DNA from: Phyto melanocephala | Taxonomy: Eukaryota; Arthropoda; Insecta; Diptera; Rhinophoridae | Length of the DNA: 64,000 nt | NCBI GenBank assembly: GCA_941918925.1 | Contig: OW799237.1 | Location: forward strand, 55,416,997-55,480,996 | Direction of reading: 5' to 3' | In this document: positions 53,278 through 64,000 of the stretch, one piece after another | How the letters are laid out: each line of letters begins with the position of its first letter | Position numbering within the stretch: the stretch's first letter is position 1 | The notes under the pieces: model-generated | Database searches by the model: none | Told to the model about the DNA's origin: nothing | The model's input: only the letters and a program-made list of their open reading frames with translations | Made by a program: the position numbers and the translations under genes

Positions 53278-53753
53278 TTATGATTTTATAAGGACATCCT
53301 TGGGTGTATCAGTGCTGCCGTTTTGACAATTTGCTATGGCAGCATTTGTTTGATTTGTTGTTGGTGTAGCCGTTGTTGTTGTTGTTGTTGTTATAGATAT
53401 GTTTGGTGGTGTTTCAGTATCACGCTTTGTTAAATCACTTGTATTTTCTATTGAATCCATAGCAACAGCTAAATTCCTGACTGTTTCGTTGCTATTGTTG
53501 ACAATGCTGTTGATTGGACTTTGACTGTCCGTCTTTCGACTACAGTGTGTAATATTGTCATTTTTGTTAGAAATGTTGCTGACACTATTGTTACTACAGC
53601 TATTGTCACCAACTAATGCCATTGTTGTCGACGATGTCATTGTTGCATGAGATGTTGTAACATTTGATGTATTTGCAATAAGTATACCAGAATATTTAAT
53701 GCCATTCAATTCAAGGTTAACCATTAGCTCATGTTCCCCATTAGAGTTGCTAT
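53278..53753 (-). CDS. retn: retained/dead ringer, last coding exon (end of REKLES domain and C-terminus)
   Basis: Starts after TTTCTTACAG at 53,754 in phase 1 and reads SNSNGEHELMVNLELNGIKY then SGILIANTS, the second half of the REKLES domain of ARID3-type proteins, which mediates oligomerisation and localisation. A Ser/Thr/Asn-rich tail of about 120 residues follows, ending DVLIKS and TAA. The tail is low-complexity with a short Thr run. The reading phase fits exon 56,967-57,607 exactly. Retn is a DNA-binding regulator used in embryonic patterning, muscle and neurons in Drosophila. Confidence 0.9.
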
Positions 53754-54109
53754 CTGTAAGAAATTGAAAACAGAAAAAAAAAATAAACAAATATGTACAT
53801 ACATATGTTTGTATCTTATAAAGTTATGTGCATGCACAAACATAAATTAAGTCCGTATTGTAACTTTCTTTAATGCAGATTTTAAATGTATGTATCTATG
53901 TTATCCATTTTACATTAGCAAGCATCAAAGGAATCAGAAGTAGAATTCATATGTATCTCCATAATAATGTCAGGTTAAGGTTATTCCTCTAACGTTTTGA
54001 AAATCTTTTTTTTTTTTACATAAATTTTCATTTGATTCTGAAAACAAGCATGATCTCATTTTTAAAATTTTTAAGTACAGTAACAATTGTGTCTTAAAAT
54101 TATCCTACG

Positions 54110-54405
54110 GCCGGAAAATTGTAATTTTTGTTGTAAAAATAAGCGAAAAAACAGAGGCAGTTGTGTTTATTTGCTGACATCTCAGATTATGCTGATTTTC
54201 AATACCGATCTGCTTCCAATCTTACACGGGTAATGACAATGACGGGGAGCTCAAAAAACTTGATTTTAACATACACACAGACAGACGGACAATGCTTAAT
54301 CGACTCCCCTATATATAAGCTTTCATAAAATATATACTTGATGGGATCGGAAATGAATATTGTAGAAATTTCACACCCTTACACTCACTGTGAAGGGTAT
54401 AAAAA
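54110..54405 (-). repeat. INE-1-like 5' part, decayed copy K
   Basis: Family words (TTTTCAATACCGATCTGCTT, CATACACACAGACAGACGG, GAAGGGTATAAAAA at the right) in reverse orientation; the hairpin end is missing. Confidence 0.7.
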
Positions 54406-54653
54406 GTAAATCAAAATATAATGTGGAAATTGTAAAAGCCTGGGTGTCGAAGAATTTCTTTTGAATTTTTCTCACTCATTCACTCCAAATGAATTAAAAT
54501 GGCGCATTGAGCAAAAAATTAGCCTAACACTGAACAGAATATTATAATTATTATAACATTTCCAAACTAAAACACGGTTTTCAAAATGAATTTAAATAAT
54601 GGCCTAAGCATATTCAACGAGAACTCATAAATCAGCTGTCACTGAAAACAATA

Positions 54654-55263
54654 GGTTCGTTCGAGGACTCACAAATTTGTACGAATTTGTACAAATTTTA
54701 ACTGCATTTTACGAAATTGCGTTCGTTTACACAAATTTGTAGTAAATGAGAGCACAAATAGAGAGCGAAAAGTGACAGTTCTTGACTTAGTATTTGCAAA
54801 TTTTTACAACAGAAATTTCTTGCAGAAAGATTAAGCAAAAACAAAAACCATATGATTCAAAAGGTAAACAAACAATAGTAAGCAAACAAAAAGTATACAA
54901 TTTGTGAAAAAAAAATATTAAAAAAAAGGAAAATCCAAACAAAAGTGCAAAATATTATTAAATTTAAATTGTTTGTGAAATAAAGTTAGTTAACAATGTC
55001 TACAGATGAAAGAATGGAACTGCCTGAATCTGGCGCAGGTATACATACTTAAATACATATTTGCACATACATTAGTATGTATGTACATAGTTCCCATTAA
55101 ACTTTATTTATTTGCCATCAGCTGTTGCTTCAATCTTACGAATTTTTACAAATGTCTGTTCGAGTACTTTCTTGGACAAATTATCTTTTTGAGAGTAAAA
55201 TTTTCAATTTACTAAATAATTACTCATTTACTACAAATTGCAGTAAAAGTACTCGAACGAACC
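54654..55263. mobile_element. MITE with GGTTCGTTCGAG ends, TA target
   Basis: GGTTCGTTCGAGGACT and the reverse complement of AGTACTCGAACGAACC bound 610 bp, with TA on each side. Inner inverted words (TACACAAATTTGTAGTAAATG / CATTTACTACAAATTG types) extend the fold. It contains an exon-like start at 54,995: MSTDERMELPESGAG followed by a GTATAC donor, perhaps the first exon of the parental transposase. Confidence 0.7.
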
Positions 55264-55927
55264 TAATGTTACTAGTTATATAAACTTAAAGCCAGAAGAC
55301 AATTTTGAAGTTAATTTTGGCCAAGAAAAAAGTGTCAACTGTAGGTACACTGGTGAAAATTTATTTAATTCGGTACAGCAGTTTAAACATCATTTACAAT
55401 TAAAATAATATTTCCAAAATAAAACTGTTTCCGTTCATGTGATTTTGTTTGACTGATTGTTTATTTAAAGGGGGTAAACCCTCGACCACACGACCTACTG
55501 AGTATTTCTATATAAGCAATAACGCCGGCAGAATAAAGGCGTCAAATTGCCAACATTCAAGCTGTATCTCTAGGGGTGAACATGTAAATATCTTAAAACA
55601 TAAAATTAAAAATTTTGCTGGAGATTGTTCTGTAATTAAAAATCTAAAAAAAAAATTTACGAACATAAATTTCACCAAAGCCACTAGAAAAAAACGATTC
55701 TGTTGCCATTATATGTATATTTAAATATTTTTAAAAACTTAAATTTGTTTACAACCAAGTACATTGTTAATTTTAATATATTGTTTTCTTTTTTTCTGCG
55801 GCGTTCTCTTAAACATAAGTGTTGTTACATTTTATTTTTCTTTTTTCAATTGAATTTGAGAGCTTGTGTTAAAAGATCATTGCTCAGCAATGTATTGTAA
55901 CATTTATTGCTAAATATATGTTCTAAT

Positions 55928-56018
55928 ATGCGGTCCACACGTTAATATCTTGTGTTGGAAATAGAATTTGTCAATTACTGTGGCAATAATCGCCAAACAT
56001 ATTGCACGTGTGGTCGGG
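55928..56018 (+). repeat. Small inverted-repeat element with GACCACACG ends, second copy
   Basis: GCGGTCCACACG to CGTGTGGTCG, reverse complement of 3,603-3,691. CTCGACCACACGACC also occurs at 55,482, so a larger element 55,480-56,020 with these ends is possible. Confidence 0.55.
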
Positions 56019-56087
56019 GGTAATTAAAGTTCAACCAGTTTACGGAGATATCCGATTCATATTTGTGGGTACTTTAATAAAGCTTAA

Positions 56088-56665
56088 GGCCAGTTTAGAC
56101 TATAAAACAAGTCGTACGACATGTCAAAAATTCGTGTAGAATGAACAAAGTAGAATAGTGTAAAACCAAATTGTAATCAGTAGAAGAAAACATGAGAGAA
56201 AATACGGACAAGCGGAACGTATTTTTTACAAAATGGAGTATTTCACTTGATCAGAGGTTTATTTTAATGTATTCATTGGCAAACACATTGAAGGTGTACT
56301 AGTAATTCTACAACAATTACAAAAACAACATGTATATTTTTTGATTGTGTTGCATAGAGTAGAAGAAAATGTTTTGATGTTTCTTTAGTTTTTGTAGAAC
56401 TATAAACACCATTGATTGTTTTATTCATAAAGCACATTCAAAAATAATAGGGAAAGCACATTATTAAAATTTTACCTTTTTAAACAACGCAAAATACATT
56501 ATTTAATTTAAAAGAAGATATTTTTTTATTACTTTTTTGTACTCGCGACTATAATTTGTTGTCTTAATCAAATTCTTAGTTTGTTTAGTTTTCTAAATCG
56601 AATTTCATCACATTTTGCAAAATCTAGTTGAAATCTTACGACTTGTAATACAGTCTAAACTGGCC
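56088..56665. mobile_element. MITE with GGCCAGTTTAGACT ends
   Basis: 578 bp, inverted ends GGCCAGTTTAGACT(A/G)TA followed by ACAAGTCGTA. No coding. Partial second copy at 3,400-3,586. No target duplication found. Confidence 0.75.
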
Positions 56666-56966
56666 ATGCAGATTAAAAACCATGACATTTATTTTTCTAA
56701 AAAAAAAGCTTTAATTTTTAACGACTTTAAAAATGGTGAAAGGAAATGTATCGTCGGGAATTTTTAATTTTGTTTTAACGTTTGACGCTTACGCAAATCG
56801 AACAGTTCAATTAAAACATAAATCAAGCTAAGATTTTTTAAATACATTTTTTGCGATCCAACACCTCACACTAATAGTGATGTGTGAACAACACGAGCTT
56901 CCATTTAAGATGGATTTAAAAAAAAATCTTTTTTAATATGGTTTAAAAAAAATTAAAACAACATAC

Positions 56967-57607
56967 CATTACGCGTTACACAAAACTGCATACCCGATAG
57001 CAAATTTAATGCTTGGAATGAACCCATCGAGGCAGAGTTACCCGTCTTTATGTTTTCGTTGGAAGTACTCCCAGTGCTAGTATTCCCTGTTGCTGTGCTG
57101 TTGTTCTGCTGCTGTGTCTGCTTTGACAAGTGAATTTTTTTAGTGGATACAGGAGAAACGTGCTCATTGCCGGCCGATGCCCCAGAGGTGGATGGCGAGT
57201 TTTCAATTGCCGAATCGTCTGACTTGTCATTGTGAACACTACTACTGCCGTGATGTCGTGGTGCTCGCAGAGAACTGTTATTTAAGTGCTGATGTTCATT
57301 GGGATCATCGTGTGAGGAATTTGCTGTTGTATTGTGGTCGCCTTGATCATCGTCGTTTTCTTCGTCAACCTCGCCATCGAAGTCATTATGACTGCCATTA
57401 TAGTGGAAGTTAGCCGCAGCGGCAGCAGCCACGCTGCTTAGGGTGGGTGGTAAATAAAAACTGGATGGAAATCCGGCGCGTTTTGCAGGTGGGGCTTGTT
57501 GGTGAAAATCATTATTTATATTTAATTCAGGACTGGGTTCGTGCTCTCGCTCACGTTTTATAGAGGTGGGATTTGGTGGTGAATCGGATAGGTTTAATGC
57601 CTCGCTG
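56967..57607 (-). CDS. retn: retained/dead ringer, exon with nuclear-signal-like motif and start of REKLES
   Basis: Acceptor TTTCTAG, donor GTATGT. Translates SEALNLSDSPPNPTSIKRER (conserved in fly Retn), PPAKRAGFPSSFYLPP, an Ala run, an acidic DEENDDDQGD stretch, a Ser/Asn/Gln-rich part, then SFQALNLLSGMQFCVTRNG, the first half of REKLES. Phases: enters 2, leaves 1. Confidence 0.9.
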
Positions 57608-57730
57608 CTAGAAAGATAAAATAAGTGATATGGTAAAAATGCAATTCAATATACAAAAGGTGAAAACGAATTCAACACAAAATAGGTTGTAGTCTTCGCT
57701 TGTTACCATAAGAATAGCTTTTCAACTTAC

Positions 57731-58221
57731 TGTTGTGCTTCACAAGGCACATCATGGCTGGTGCCACCACTATTCACATTTCCACCACCTTGTGGTGACG
57801 TATTCACAGAGGTTGGTGGGCTTGTGTTGTTGTGATACATTTGCCAGAGTGCCACTCGTGACATTTCTAACGCATTTAATGCTTCTCTTGTACTTATTTC
57901 AGGACTTTGAGATCTCTGGCGCTGTTGCTGCTGCTGATGATGTTGATGGTGAGGTGATAGACCCATTTGACCTGAACCATTGCTCATGGCATTTTGTTCC
58001 TTTTTCACTTGAATGAGTTTCAAATATTCGATCATACGCTGTTCAATTTCCTGCGTCACCAAATTTGGAACTTGACCGAACGAAGGTGCCATCAGTCTGT
58101 GGTGTGCAGCAGCTGCAGCTGCAGCAGCTTGTGCTTGTTGGTTGTTAGCCGCATGAGTTACCAACGCTAATGGGGACATCTGCTGCATGCCGCCTGGTAA
58201 CGATTGGCGAGCCATTTGTGG
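57731..58221 (-). CDS. retn: retained/dead ringer, exon after the ARID domain
   Basis: Acceptor CCGTAG, donor GTAAGT. Translates MSPLALVTHAANNQQAQ, an Ala run, PNLVTQEIEQRMIEYLKLIQ, a His/Gln-rich run, EALNALEMSRVALWQMYHN and a Gly/Ser-rich end. The Retn-type order and helical conserved blocks support the call. Confidence 0.9.
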
Positions 58222-58321
58222 CTACGGTAGTGTAAATAAAGGATTGAGAGAAAAACAAAAATAAGAATCGCAAATAAAACAGAATTATTGACTTAAGTCA
58301 AACATTTATATAACTACTAAC

Positions 58322-58469
58322 CATTTGCATTTGATTGTGCATTGCCTCATATTGACCATAACTGGAACGTCGACCTTCCCGACGATTTCCATCAATTGCA
58401 GCCTGTAACTCAGCTGGAGTGCTTAGATTCTTCTTCTCACATTCATATGGATACAAATACTTCATATAT
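58322..58469 (-). CDS. retn: retained/dead ringer, exon encoding the end of the ARID domain
   Basis: 148 nt, acceptor ATTTCAG, donor GTTAGT; enters after two bases of a codon and leaves in phase 0. Translates YMKYLYPYECEKKNLST and AAIDGNRREGRRSSYGQYEA, the C-terminal helices of the extended ARID DNA-binding domain of the ARID3/Bright/Retn family. The earlier ARID exons are not within 58,470-64,000, so the preceding intron is longer than 5.5 kb. Confidence 0.93.
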
Positions 58470-59574
58470 CTGAAATTTTGAAATTTGAAGATGAAATTCA
58501 TAAATTCACTTCTTTCCTGTTCCTGTTTCTCTAAATAAATAATACATACATATGTATGTGTGAATGTATGTAATTGAAATCTATATACTTATATAAAAGA
58601 GTAACGTGGCTAGTGGGTTCCCCTCTGATTCCCCAATAAGATGAAAGTTAAAATTCGAACTTAAAGACGGTAAAATCGGTAACTTTATATCTGCTTAACT
58701 TAGAGTGATACAGATTAACTTGAAAAGATTTTCTAATCAGACATTTTTTGAATTTGCAACCCGTAAGGGGAAAAACGAATTAAAATTATAATTTGGTACT
58801 TTTTTGGTACCGCATGTTACTTCCAAACAAATAGAGCTACGAAAAATAATTTAAATTGCATTAGTTATTCCGCGAAAAAATATATAATGAATTCGTTACT
58901 TTTTTCAAAATCGCATGTATAAAGGGTAAAAAATGTACCTCTTTTTGGTGCTTTAAAAATCCTTACATAAATACTTAGGTGAAATTGTTTGAAAATAAAA
59001 GATTAATATAAGATGAGATAGATAAGCCTAAAAGATAAAGAGTTATTCACTTAAAAGAATTTATATTAAAATATTTTATAGTTAAAAAGATATTTAAACA
59101 TTTCAAACATGCAATTTACACTCAATTTACATGATGAATTTTAAGACATCCAATTTTCTTAATTCCCTTTTGAAGTTGCTACCAAAAACTACTCAAATTC
59201 ATACGATGGTTTTTTTTTTTTGGAGAGTCTAATTTTTTTCATTTTCACAATCCAGTTGATGAGAATATAAAAATAAAACGTAACAGAAAGAACAGAAAAA
59301 AGTGTAAAGCGAAGTGTCAAAAAAAAAAAAAAATTGAAAACAGAAACCGTGTCTATTTTTCTACACCGCTTGCTTCCAAACAAAAAATGACGTCATAAAA
59401 TTCATCATGTAAACTGGGTGTTATACACTGCTGCGGAAAACCCAAAAAGGCACTTTTTCTCTTTTTTGCGATTCATACTTTTTTTTTTGTATGAAAATGT
59501 TATAGGTGACCGAAAAGGTACGTTTTTAATTTTTATGGTACTTTTTGTATTTTCTACGTTTGTGAACTTAGATT
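58470..59574 (-). other. retn intron, nothing recognised
   Basis: AT-rich; no exon with ARID motifs, no paired repeat ends. Confidence 0.5.
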
Positions 59575-60282
59575 CATTAAGTTAGAGGGCTTAAAGTATT
59601 GCCAGAATATTTTTTATACGCAAGGTTTGTTTAGTATTGACATTGATCTGAAATAACGTAAAATTAGGGTGATACCCCCACTTTAACGCCCACCTTCCAA
59701 ATAACGCTTTATCTCAAATTCATATAACTTTTCCATGGACAAAGATTTTGGAATAATAAAAGACTCTATTTATTAGCAGAAACTACTTTCAGACGCCTAC
59801 TTTAACGCTCACTTCCCATGTAACGCTTTATCTCAAATTCATATTATTTCCATATGGATAAAAAATTAAAAAAAAGAAGCTTGTAATGGACTATCTGAGT
59901 TGAATTTTAAACATTAATTTTATAATTTTAAAAGTATGAGGTGTCATGCCCACACAAATCTAATAAATTTTTTGTTTTAACTACCTCTGGATGCCAAGTT
60001 GTACTCGTCAGTTTCCGTAAAAATTCAAAATTATAGCAAAAAAGAGTCCGTAGTATCATTTATTATGTAGAAATATTTAAGGTTTTATTGTAAGAATAAA
60101 TTTATAAAAATAAATTAATAGCAAATCGAAATTACACAAAGAGAATAATTCGTATTTTTCATACTGATTACTGTTATATAAAATAATGAAATAATATAAT
60201 AAATTTTTTGCTATACAAGTACACAAAATTGGTGGTGGGCATCGAAAATTCGGCACAGCCGAATACAATGATCTTACTTGTT
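59575..60282 (+). repeat. INE-1-like element, longer subfamily, 5'-truncated
   Basis: Follows 47,664-48,612 from its middle (CGCAAGGTTTGTTTAGTATT and the ACGCTTTATCTCAAATTCAT repeats) to the hairpin ATTCGGCACAGCCGAAT and ATCTTACTTGTT. Confidence 0.75.
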
Positions 60283-60406
60283 CGTATTGAACTTAACTAT
60301 TCTCAAAACAAATACATGGCTTATCAAAAATACCCAGAAAATCGACATCTAAGTATTAGAATGCCAAGTTTGGCGAGAAATCGCCAGATCTGACAACATA
60401 CATACA

Positions 60407-60437
<31 letters not shown>

Positions 60438-61979
60438 GTATATAATTATGTGTTAATTTTTGGACATTATTTGCATCATTATTATGCGTAATAAAAGCAG
60501 TTATTGCGCAATATGCAAATGACTCGACCTTGTTGCGTAAATCGATACATTTTTGTAAAATTCTTTTTATTACAAATCCACTTTAGTCTGTTTCTGTACG
60601 CAAAGTGTTAAAAACATGTGCAAATCCGGTAAGTCATAAATATTACTTCTACGTAGATAAAGAGTTAAAATTAAAAAAAAAATAATAATAAATGTTGCAT
60701 CACTGGCCATGGGTTCATTTGGTAAAATTTTTCTTTCTCTCTGGCATATTGCTACCTCTGGTGAATGAGAGCATGGTGTAAATTCATAGGGTTATTACAT
60801 TCCGGAGAGCATTTTTCGATGAAATGTAAAATTTTTTAAATGAAGTTTGACATTTAGAAATTACGGAAGAAGATGCATTTTTGACATTAGGAAAGGCAAC
60901 CTAGTTTAATGTGCGTTGAATGAGTGTCTTCTTAAAAGTTTCTGTCAAATGCAAATTTGTTTTCTGATTATTTTGTATTATTACCTATTTACTTTGCTTT
61001 TGGTTTTGTTTATAATTCATCAACGCATATATGCAATATTTTGCATTTAATTTAATGAACACTTAAGAATTCAATCAATAAATGTACATATTTTGTTTGC
61101 ATTTAAAAAAAAAAATTGTTTTACTCATACTCATATAATGGTGCTTTGTAAGACAAAAACCCAAGATTCATTAAAGTTTTAAGTTGCTGTCTGTCCGCCT
61201 GTCTCCCAGTCCGTCCGGTTGTATAATCGTCCACATCAAACCAACTTGTACAAAGAAATACACATAGATATGTATGTGTGTATGTATTTATACATGTCTG
61301 TTTGTATGAGCACTTTACTCGTCGCACCTTCTGCATCATTATCCTTTGTGTCTGGTTGAGCAAACTATGAAAAACTTACGTGTACTTGCTTTTTTCTTTT
61401 TTGTTTCTTGTGAATGTTTGTCCATGACTACACTTTCTGTGAATTATCAAGTAAACATAACAGACGCAAAGGAAGATTTTTCTTTAACTTGCTTACACTA
61501 AACAATGTGAGACGTGATGCTAATTATTATAAGCATGATGACGGATATTTGTTCCCAATCAATACATACACTTATACACACATACTCAAGTGCATGCATA
61601 TAGAAAATAATTTACAATCATAACTGGCATGTTAATATACAATATATACACACGTGAATATGTATGTATGTGAAAATATTTGTGTAAAAATCGTTATAAT
61701 TTGAAAATTAAAATCCAAATTATAATAAAAACAAAACTTTATAATAATTTTTTTTGTGTTAAGTGTTGCCGTTAATCAATTAATTATTATAATTGATTGG
61801 TTAATTATTTTTTTATTTTTAATCGGATTAAATCTTATCGTTACACGATCAATAAAACTAATTGTAATTGAATTATTCGTGATTTGTATTATAATCAGAA
61901 TCACTTAATTTCACATTTTACTACGGTAAATTGACCACATAGGACGTGCGACATCACACCTTTGGACCATTTTCTCTAG
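60283..61979 (-). other. retn intron, AT-rich with a CATA microsatellite
   Basis: (ACAT)n at 60,397-60,434. An ATG followed by a good donor (ATGTGCAAATCCG then GTAAGT at about 60,630) is present, but no downstream exon was found. Nothing else recognised. Confidence 0.45.
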
Positions 61980-62165
61980 GGATATGTAAAGTTTGAATTC
62001 TTCAGGATAAGCCAGCTACGATTGACGTTTTGGAAGTCAACATTACTGTTATTCGCGAAATAACAGTCGCTTTGCTTAAACGAGTCGCCTAATATTGGAT
62101 CTTCCGAGAAGAAGATATTTGGGGGGATGATAACATTTACATGATATCATTTTCAAACAGCCCAT
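61980..62165 (+). pseudogene. Tc1/mariner-group transposase C-terminal relic
   Basis: The plus strand reads LQDKPATIDVLEVNITVI then REITVALLKRVAQYWIFREE and a short tail. It resembles the post-catalytic helix of Tc1/mariner-type transposases ('DKP-TI--LK--I---I'). Single fragment, no ends found. Confidence 0.55.
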
Positions 62166-62229
62166 GTTATATATATATTGTTCTTTTAATCGAAAAAAAA
62201 AAATTAAGTTAATTTTCGAATTTCTCACG

Positions 62230-62480
62230 ATGAATCATCCATTAGTTTAACCAGACAATATCATGTAATGACCCCAACAGTTAGTGCCTTTTATTGTCAT
62301 CATCACAATGCTTCTCTCATATGACAACTCTAGGGCCGATCTGCCGCGAGCTAGTTTTTTAGAACTTTCATTGCCAAGAATATCGCAGTGTACTGGTACC
62401 CAGCATAGTTTCAACTCAAAGAATTAAGCAATTCTTCTAAGAGCAATGCTGTCTTCCATTTCAGAAGTTATTACCGGTGA
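62230..62480 (-). pseudogene. LINE RNase H domain fragment
   Basis: The minus strand reads KLCWVPVHCDILGNESSKKLA and continues about 30 residues. The 'WVPGHC.I.GNE.AD.LA' motif is the end of RNase H domains in R1/I/LOA-type LINEs. Isolated, old fragment. Confidence 0.6.
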
Positions 62481-62520
62481 TGTCCTTTTAAAGTTTATGT
62501 TAAAAAGTTTTGGATAAATC

Positions 62521-62971
62521 GATTACTAACCGAGAGATTTATAGGCAAATATATAAGTAATTAAACTTTCTAATTTATTTTGGGACATGTTAGAGACACC
62601 AGAATACAAGCCGTAGTCTCGAAAACTATTGAGAGAAATTGACAAATCGGAGTGGAACCAACTAGCATTTACATTTACACATGAAAGTCAATGCCTGTAA
62701 TTTGCAATACACTCACACTCCTTCACTAACACACTCACATTTTGTTTTACTTTCCATTCAGATTTCAACGATATTTTCAAGAAAGCAAAGTAACAAATGG
62801 GTAGACACTGTTGCCTACTAATAAGACTTATACAAACTTTAAAGATTGTGGCAAAATACTACTTAATTGTAAATATATTTATTTTTGTTTATATAAAAAG
62901 AATTAAAATATTTATTCTTCAAATAAACAAGAATTTAAAACAATAATTTTATTAAAAATTAACAAAAATTA
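62521..62971. other. Noncoding, nothing recognised
   Basis: No supported feature. Confidence 0.4.
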
Positions 62972-63681
62972 TTATACCCTTCACACAGTGAAAAAGGGTA
63001 TATATAGGTTTGTCATTCCGTGTGAAATTTCTACAATTTTCATTTCCGACCCCATAAAGTATATATTTTCTGAAAGCTTATGAATAGGGGAGTCGATTAA
63101 GCTCTGTCAGTCTGTCCGTGTGTATGTTGAAATCAACTTTTTGAAGCCCCCCGACATAGGTTGGACCCGGGTAAGGTATTAAAATATCAGAAATATTCGG
63201 GAGTAGATCGGTATTGAAAATCAGAAACATCGGTACATAAACAACTGAGATATGAGCAAAAACCCACGACCACCTCGATTTTTTTTTCACAACAACAACA
63301 TTACAACAACAACATACATACATACAAACGTGTATACTGGTTAGAGAAAACGTGGCATCGAATCCCAGCTGAGCCAAAAAAATTTTTTTTTAATTTTTTT
63401 TAATTTTTTTTTTAATTTTTTTTTAAATTTTTTTAAAATTTTTTTTTTATTTTTTTTTTTTTATTTAATATATTATTTATATTATTATTATTATTTTTTT
63501 TTAACATACATACGTGAATTTATAATTTTACAATGGGACGTTTTTATATATGTATGTTTTTATATGTATGTACGTATTTCATATGGGATGAATGGTGACA
63601 CAAACCACTGTTATTGCATAAATATACGTTGTGAAGGGTATATAAGATTCGGCACGGCCGAATATAGCGCTCTTACTTGTT
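62972..63681 (+). mobile_element. INE-1-like element, copy F
   Basis: Complete, TTATACCCTTCACACAG to GCGCTCTTACTTGT, with tRNA-like segment at 63,336-63,377 and T-rich core. One of the best-preserved copies. Confidence 0.85.
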
Positions 63682-63776
63682 TTTTTCTACCATTGCCTTT
63701 TAAATTTATATACTCTTGGTAAATCTAATAATAATAATAAAAACATGGAGGCAAATTAGCTCATCAATGTACAATG

Positions 63777-64000
63777 TAAAGGGTGGTTAAATTTAAAGGG
63801 CCGATGTCAAAATGCATTTCGGGCACTTCGTGATTTTTTTCGTCAACAGAACCGTTCAAATTCGTCGACAATCGGGAAAATTGTGAAAAATATTTAAATT
63901 TCAGCAAAAGAAGTCTGTATGAAATGTGAAAACATCTGTGAATGCCTTCTTAGCTCGTTGAAAGAAAGACATTGCTATTTTTCGCGATAGTTTGGCAAAA
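63777..64000. mobile_element. Mariner-like inverted-repeat element, second copy, cut by window end
   Basis: TAAAGGGTGGTTAAATTT start and internal match to 43,387 onward, without the INE-1-like insertion. Confidence 0.75.

Larger units (their letters stand above)
53754..56966 (-). other. retn: retn intron within the REKLES domain, filled with repeats
   Basis: 3,213 nt bounded by GTATGT (56,966) and CAG (53,754). It holds an INE-1-like relic, a TA-flanked MITE and two further inverted-repeat elements, annotated separately. About 55,264-55,926 shows a short plus-strand frame but no recognised motif. Confidence 0.85.

Noticed and set aside
55449..55724. 91-codon plus-strand frame in the retn intron
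   Set aside because: No domain, no splice support and inside a repeat-dense region; kept only as a note.
58470..64000. Upstream ARID exons of retn
   Set aside because: No minus-strand frame with ARID N-terminal helices is present; they must lie outside the window.

Overview
This window looks like nuclear DNA of a higher (schizophoran, probably calyptrate) fly. It is very AT-rich, has fly-type short introns, carries exons of the ARID-family gene retained/dead ringer (retn), and is dominated by fly-type mobile elements: INE-1/DINE-1-like elements, BEL/Pao, an errantivirus, CR1/Jockey- and LOA-type LINEs, Transib, PIF/Harbinger, Tc1/mariner, hAT and Helitron. No tRNA, rRNA, CRISPR or bacterial-type operon was seen.

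Layout. 0-8.6 kb: INE-1-like copies, a decayed Gypsy pol on the minus strand, a PIF/Harbinger-like element inserted into another copy of itself (3.76-5.58 kb), then a broken CACTA/EnSpm-type transposase relic followed by a DUF4806-like gene remnant. 8.8-31.3 kb: one BEL/Pao retrotransposon on the minus strand, bounded by ~490-bp LTRs, carrying three later insertions. These are a nearly intact CR1/Jockey-type LINE (9.3-13.5 kb), a 3.1-kb Transib (RAG1-like) DNA transposon (17.24-20.33 kb, 5-bp duplication) and an 8-kb errantivirus-like provirus with near-identical LTRs (21.24-29.20 kb, 5-bp duplication). 31.4-33.4 kb: a cluster of INE-1-like copies, one of them inside a Tc1 transposase fragment. 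34-46 kb: a foldback element inside an INE-1-like copy, a second, decayed BEL/Pao interrupted by a LOA-type LINE fragment, a mariner relic, a mariner-like element split by another INE-1-like copy, and a tandem-repeat Helitron.

46.3-64 kb: the chromosomal gene part. retn lies on the minus strand; its last four coding exons (58,469 to 53,278) encode the end of the ARID domain through the REKLES domain and the stop. The upstream exons lie beyond 64,000. Its introns and 3' flank are full of small inverted-repeat elements and INE-1-like copies. A tiny two-exon reading frame at 46,855-47,047 (plus strand) has clean splice signals but no recognised function.

The most notable object is the Transib element. 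Its transposase relic keeps the RAG1-type D, D, E positions plus the CxxC and HxxxxH zinc ligands. Its two ends carry RSS-like heptamers followed by the same A-rich block at two spacings that differ by exactly 10 bp (13 and 23 nt), as in the 12/23 arrangement of antigen-receptor recombination signals.
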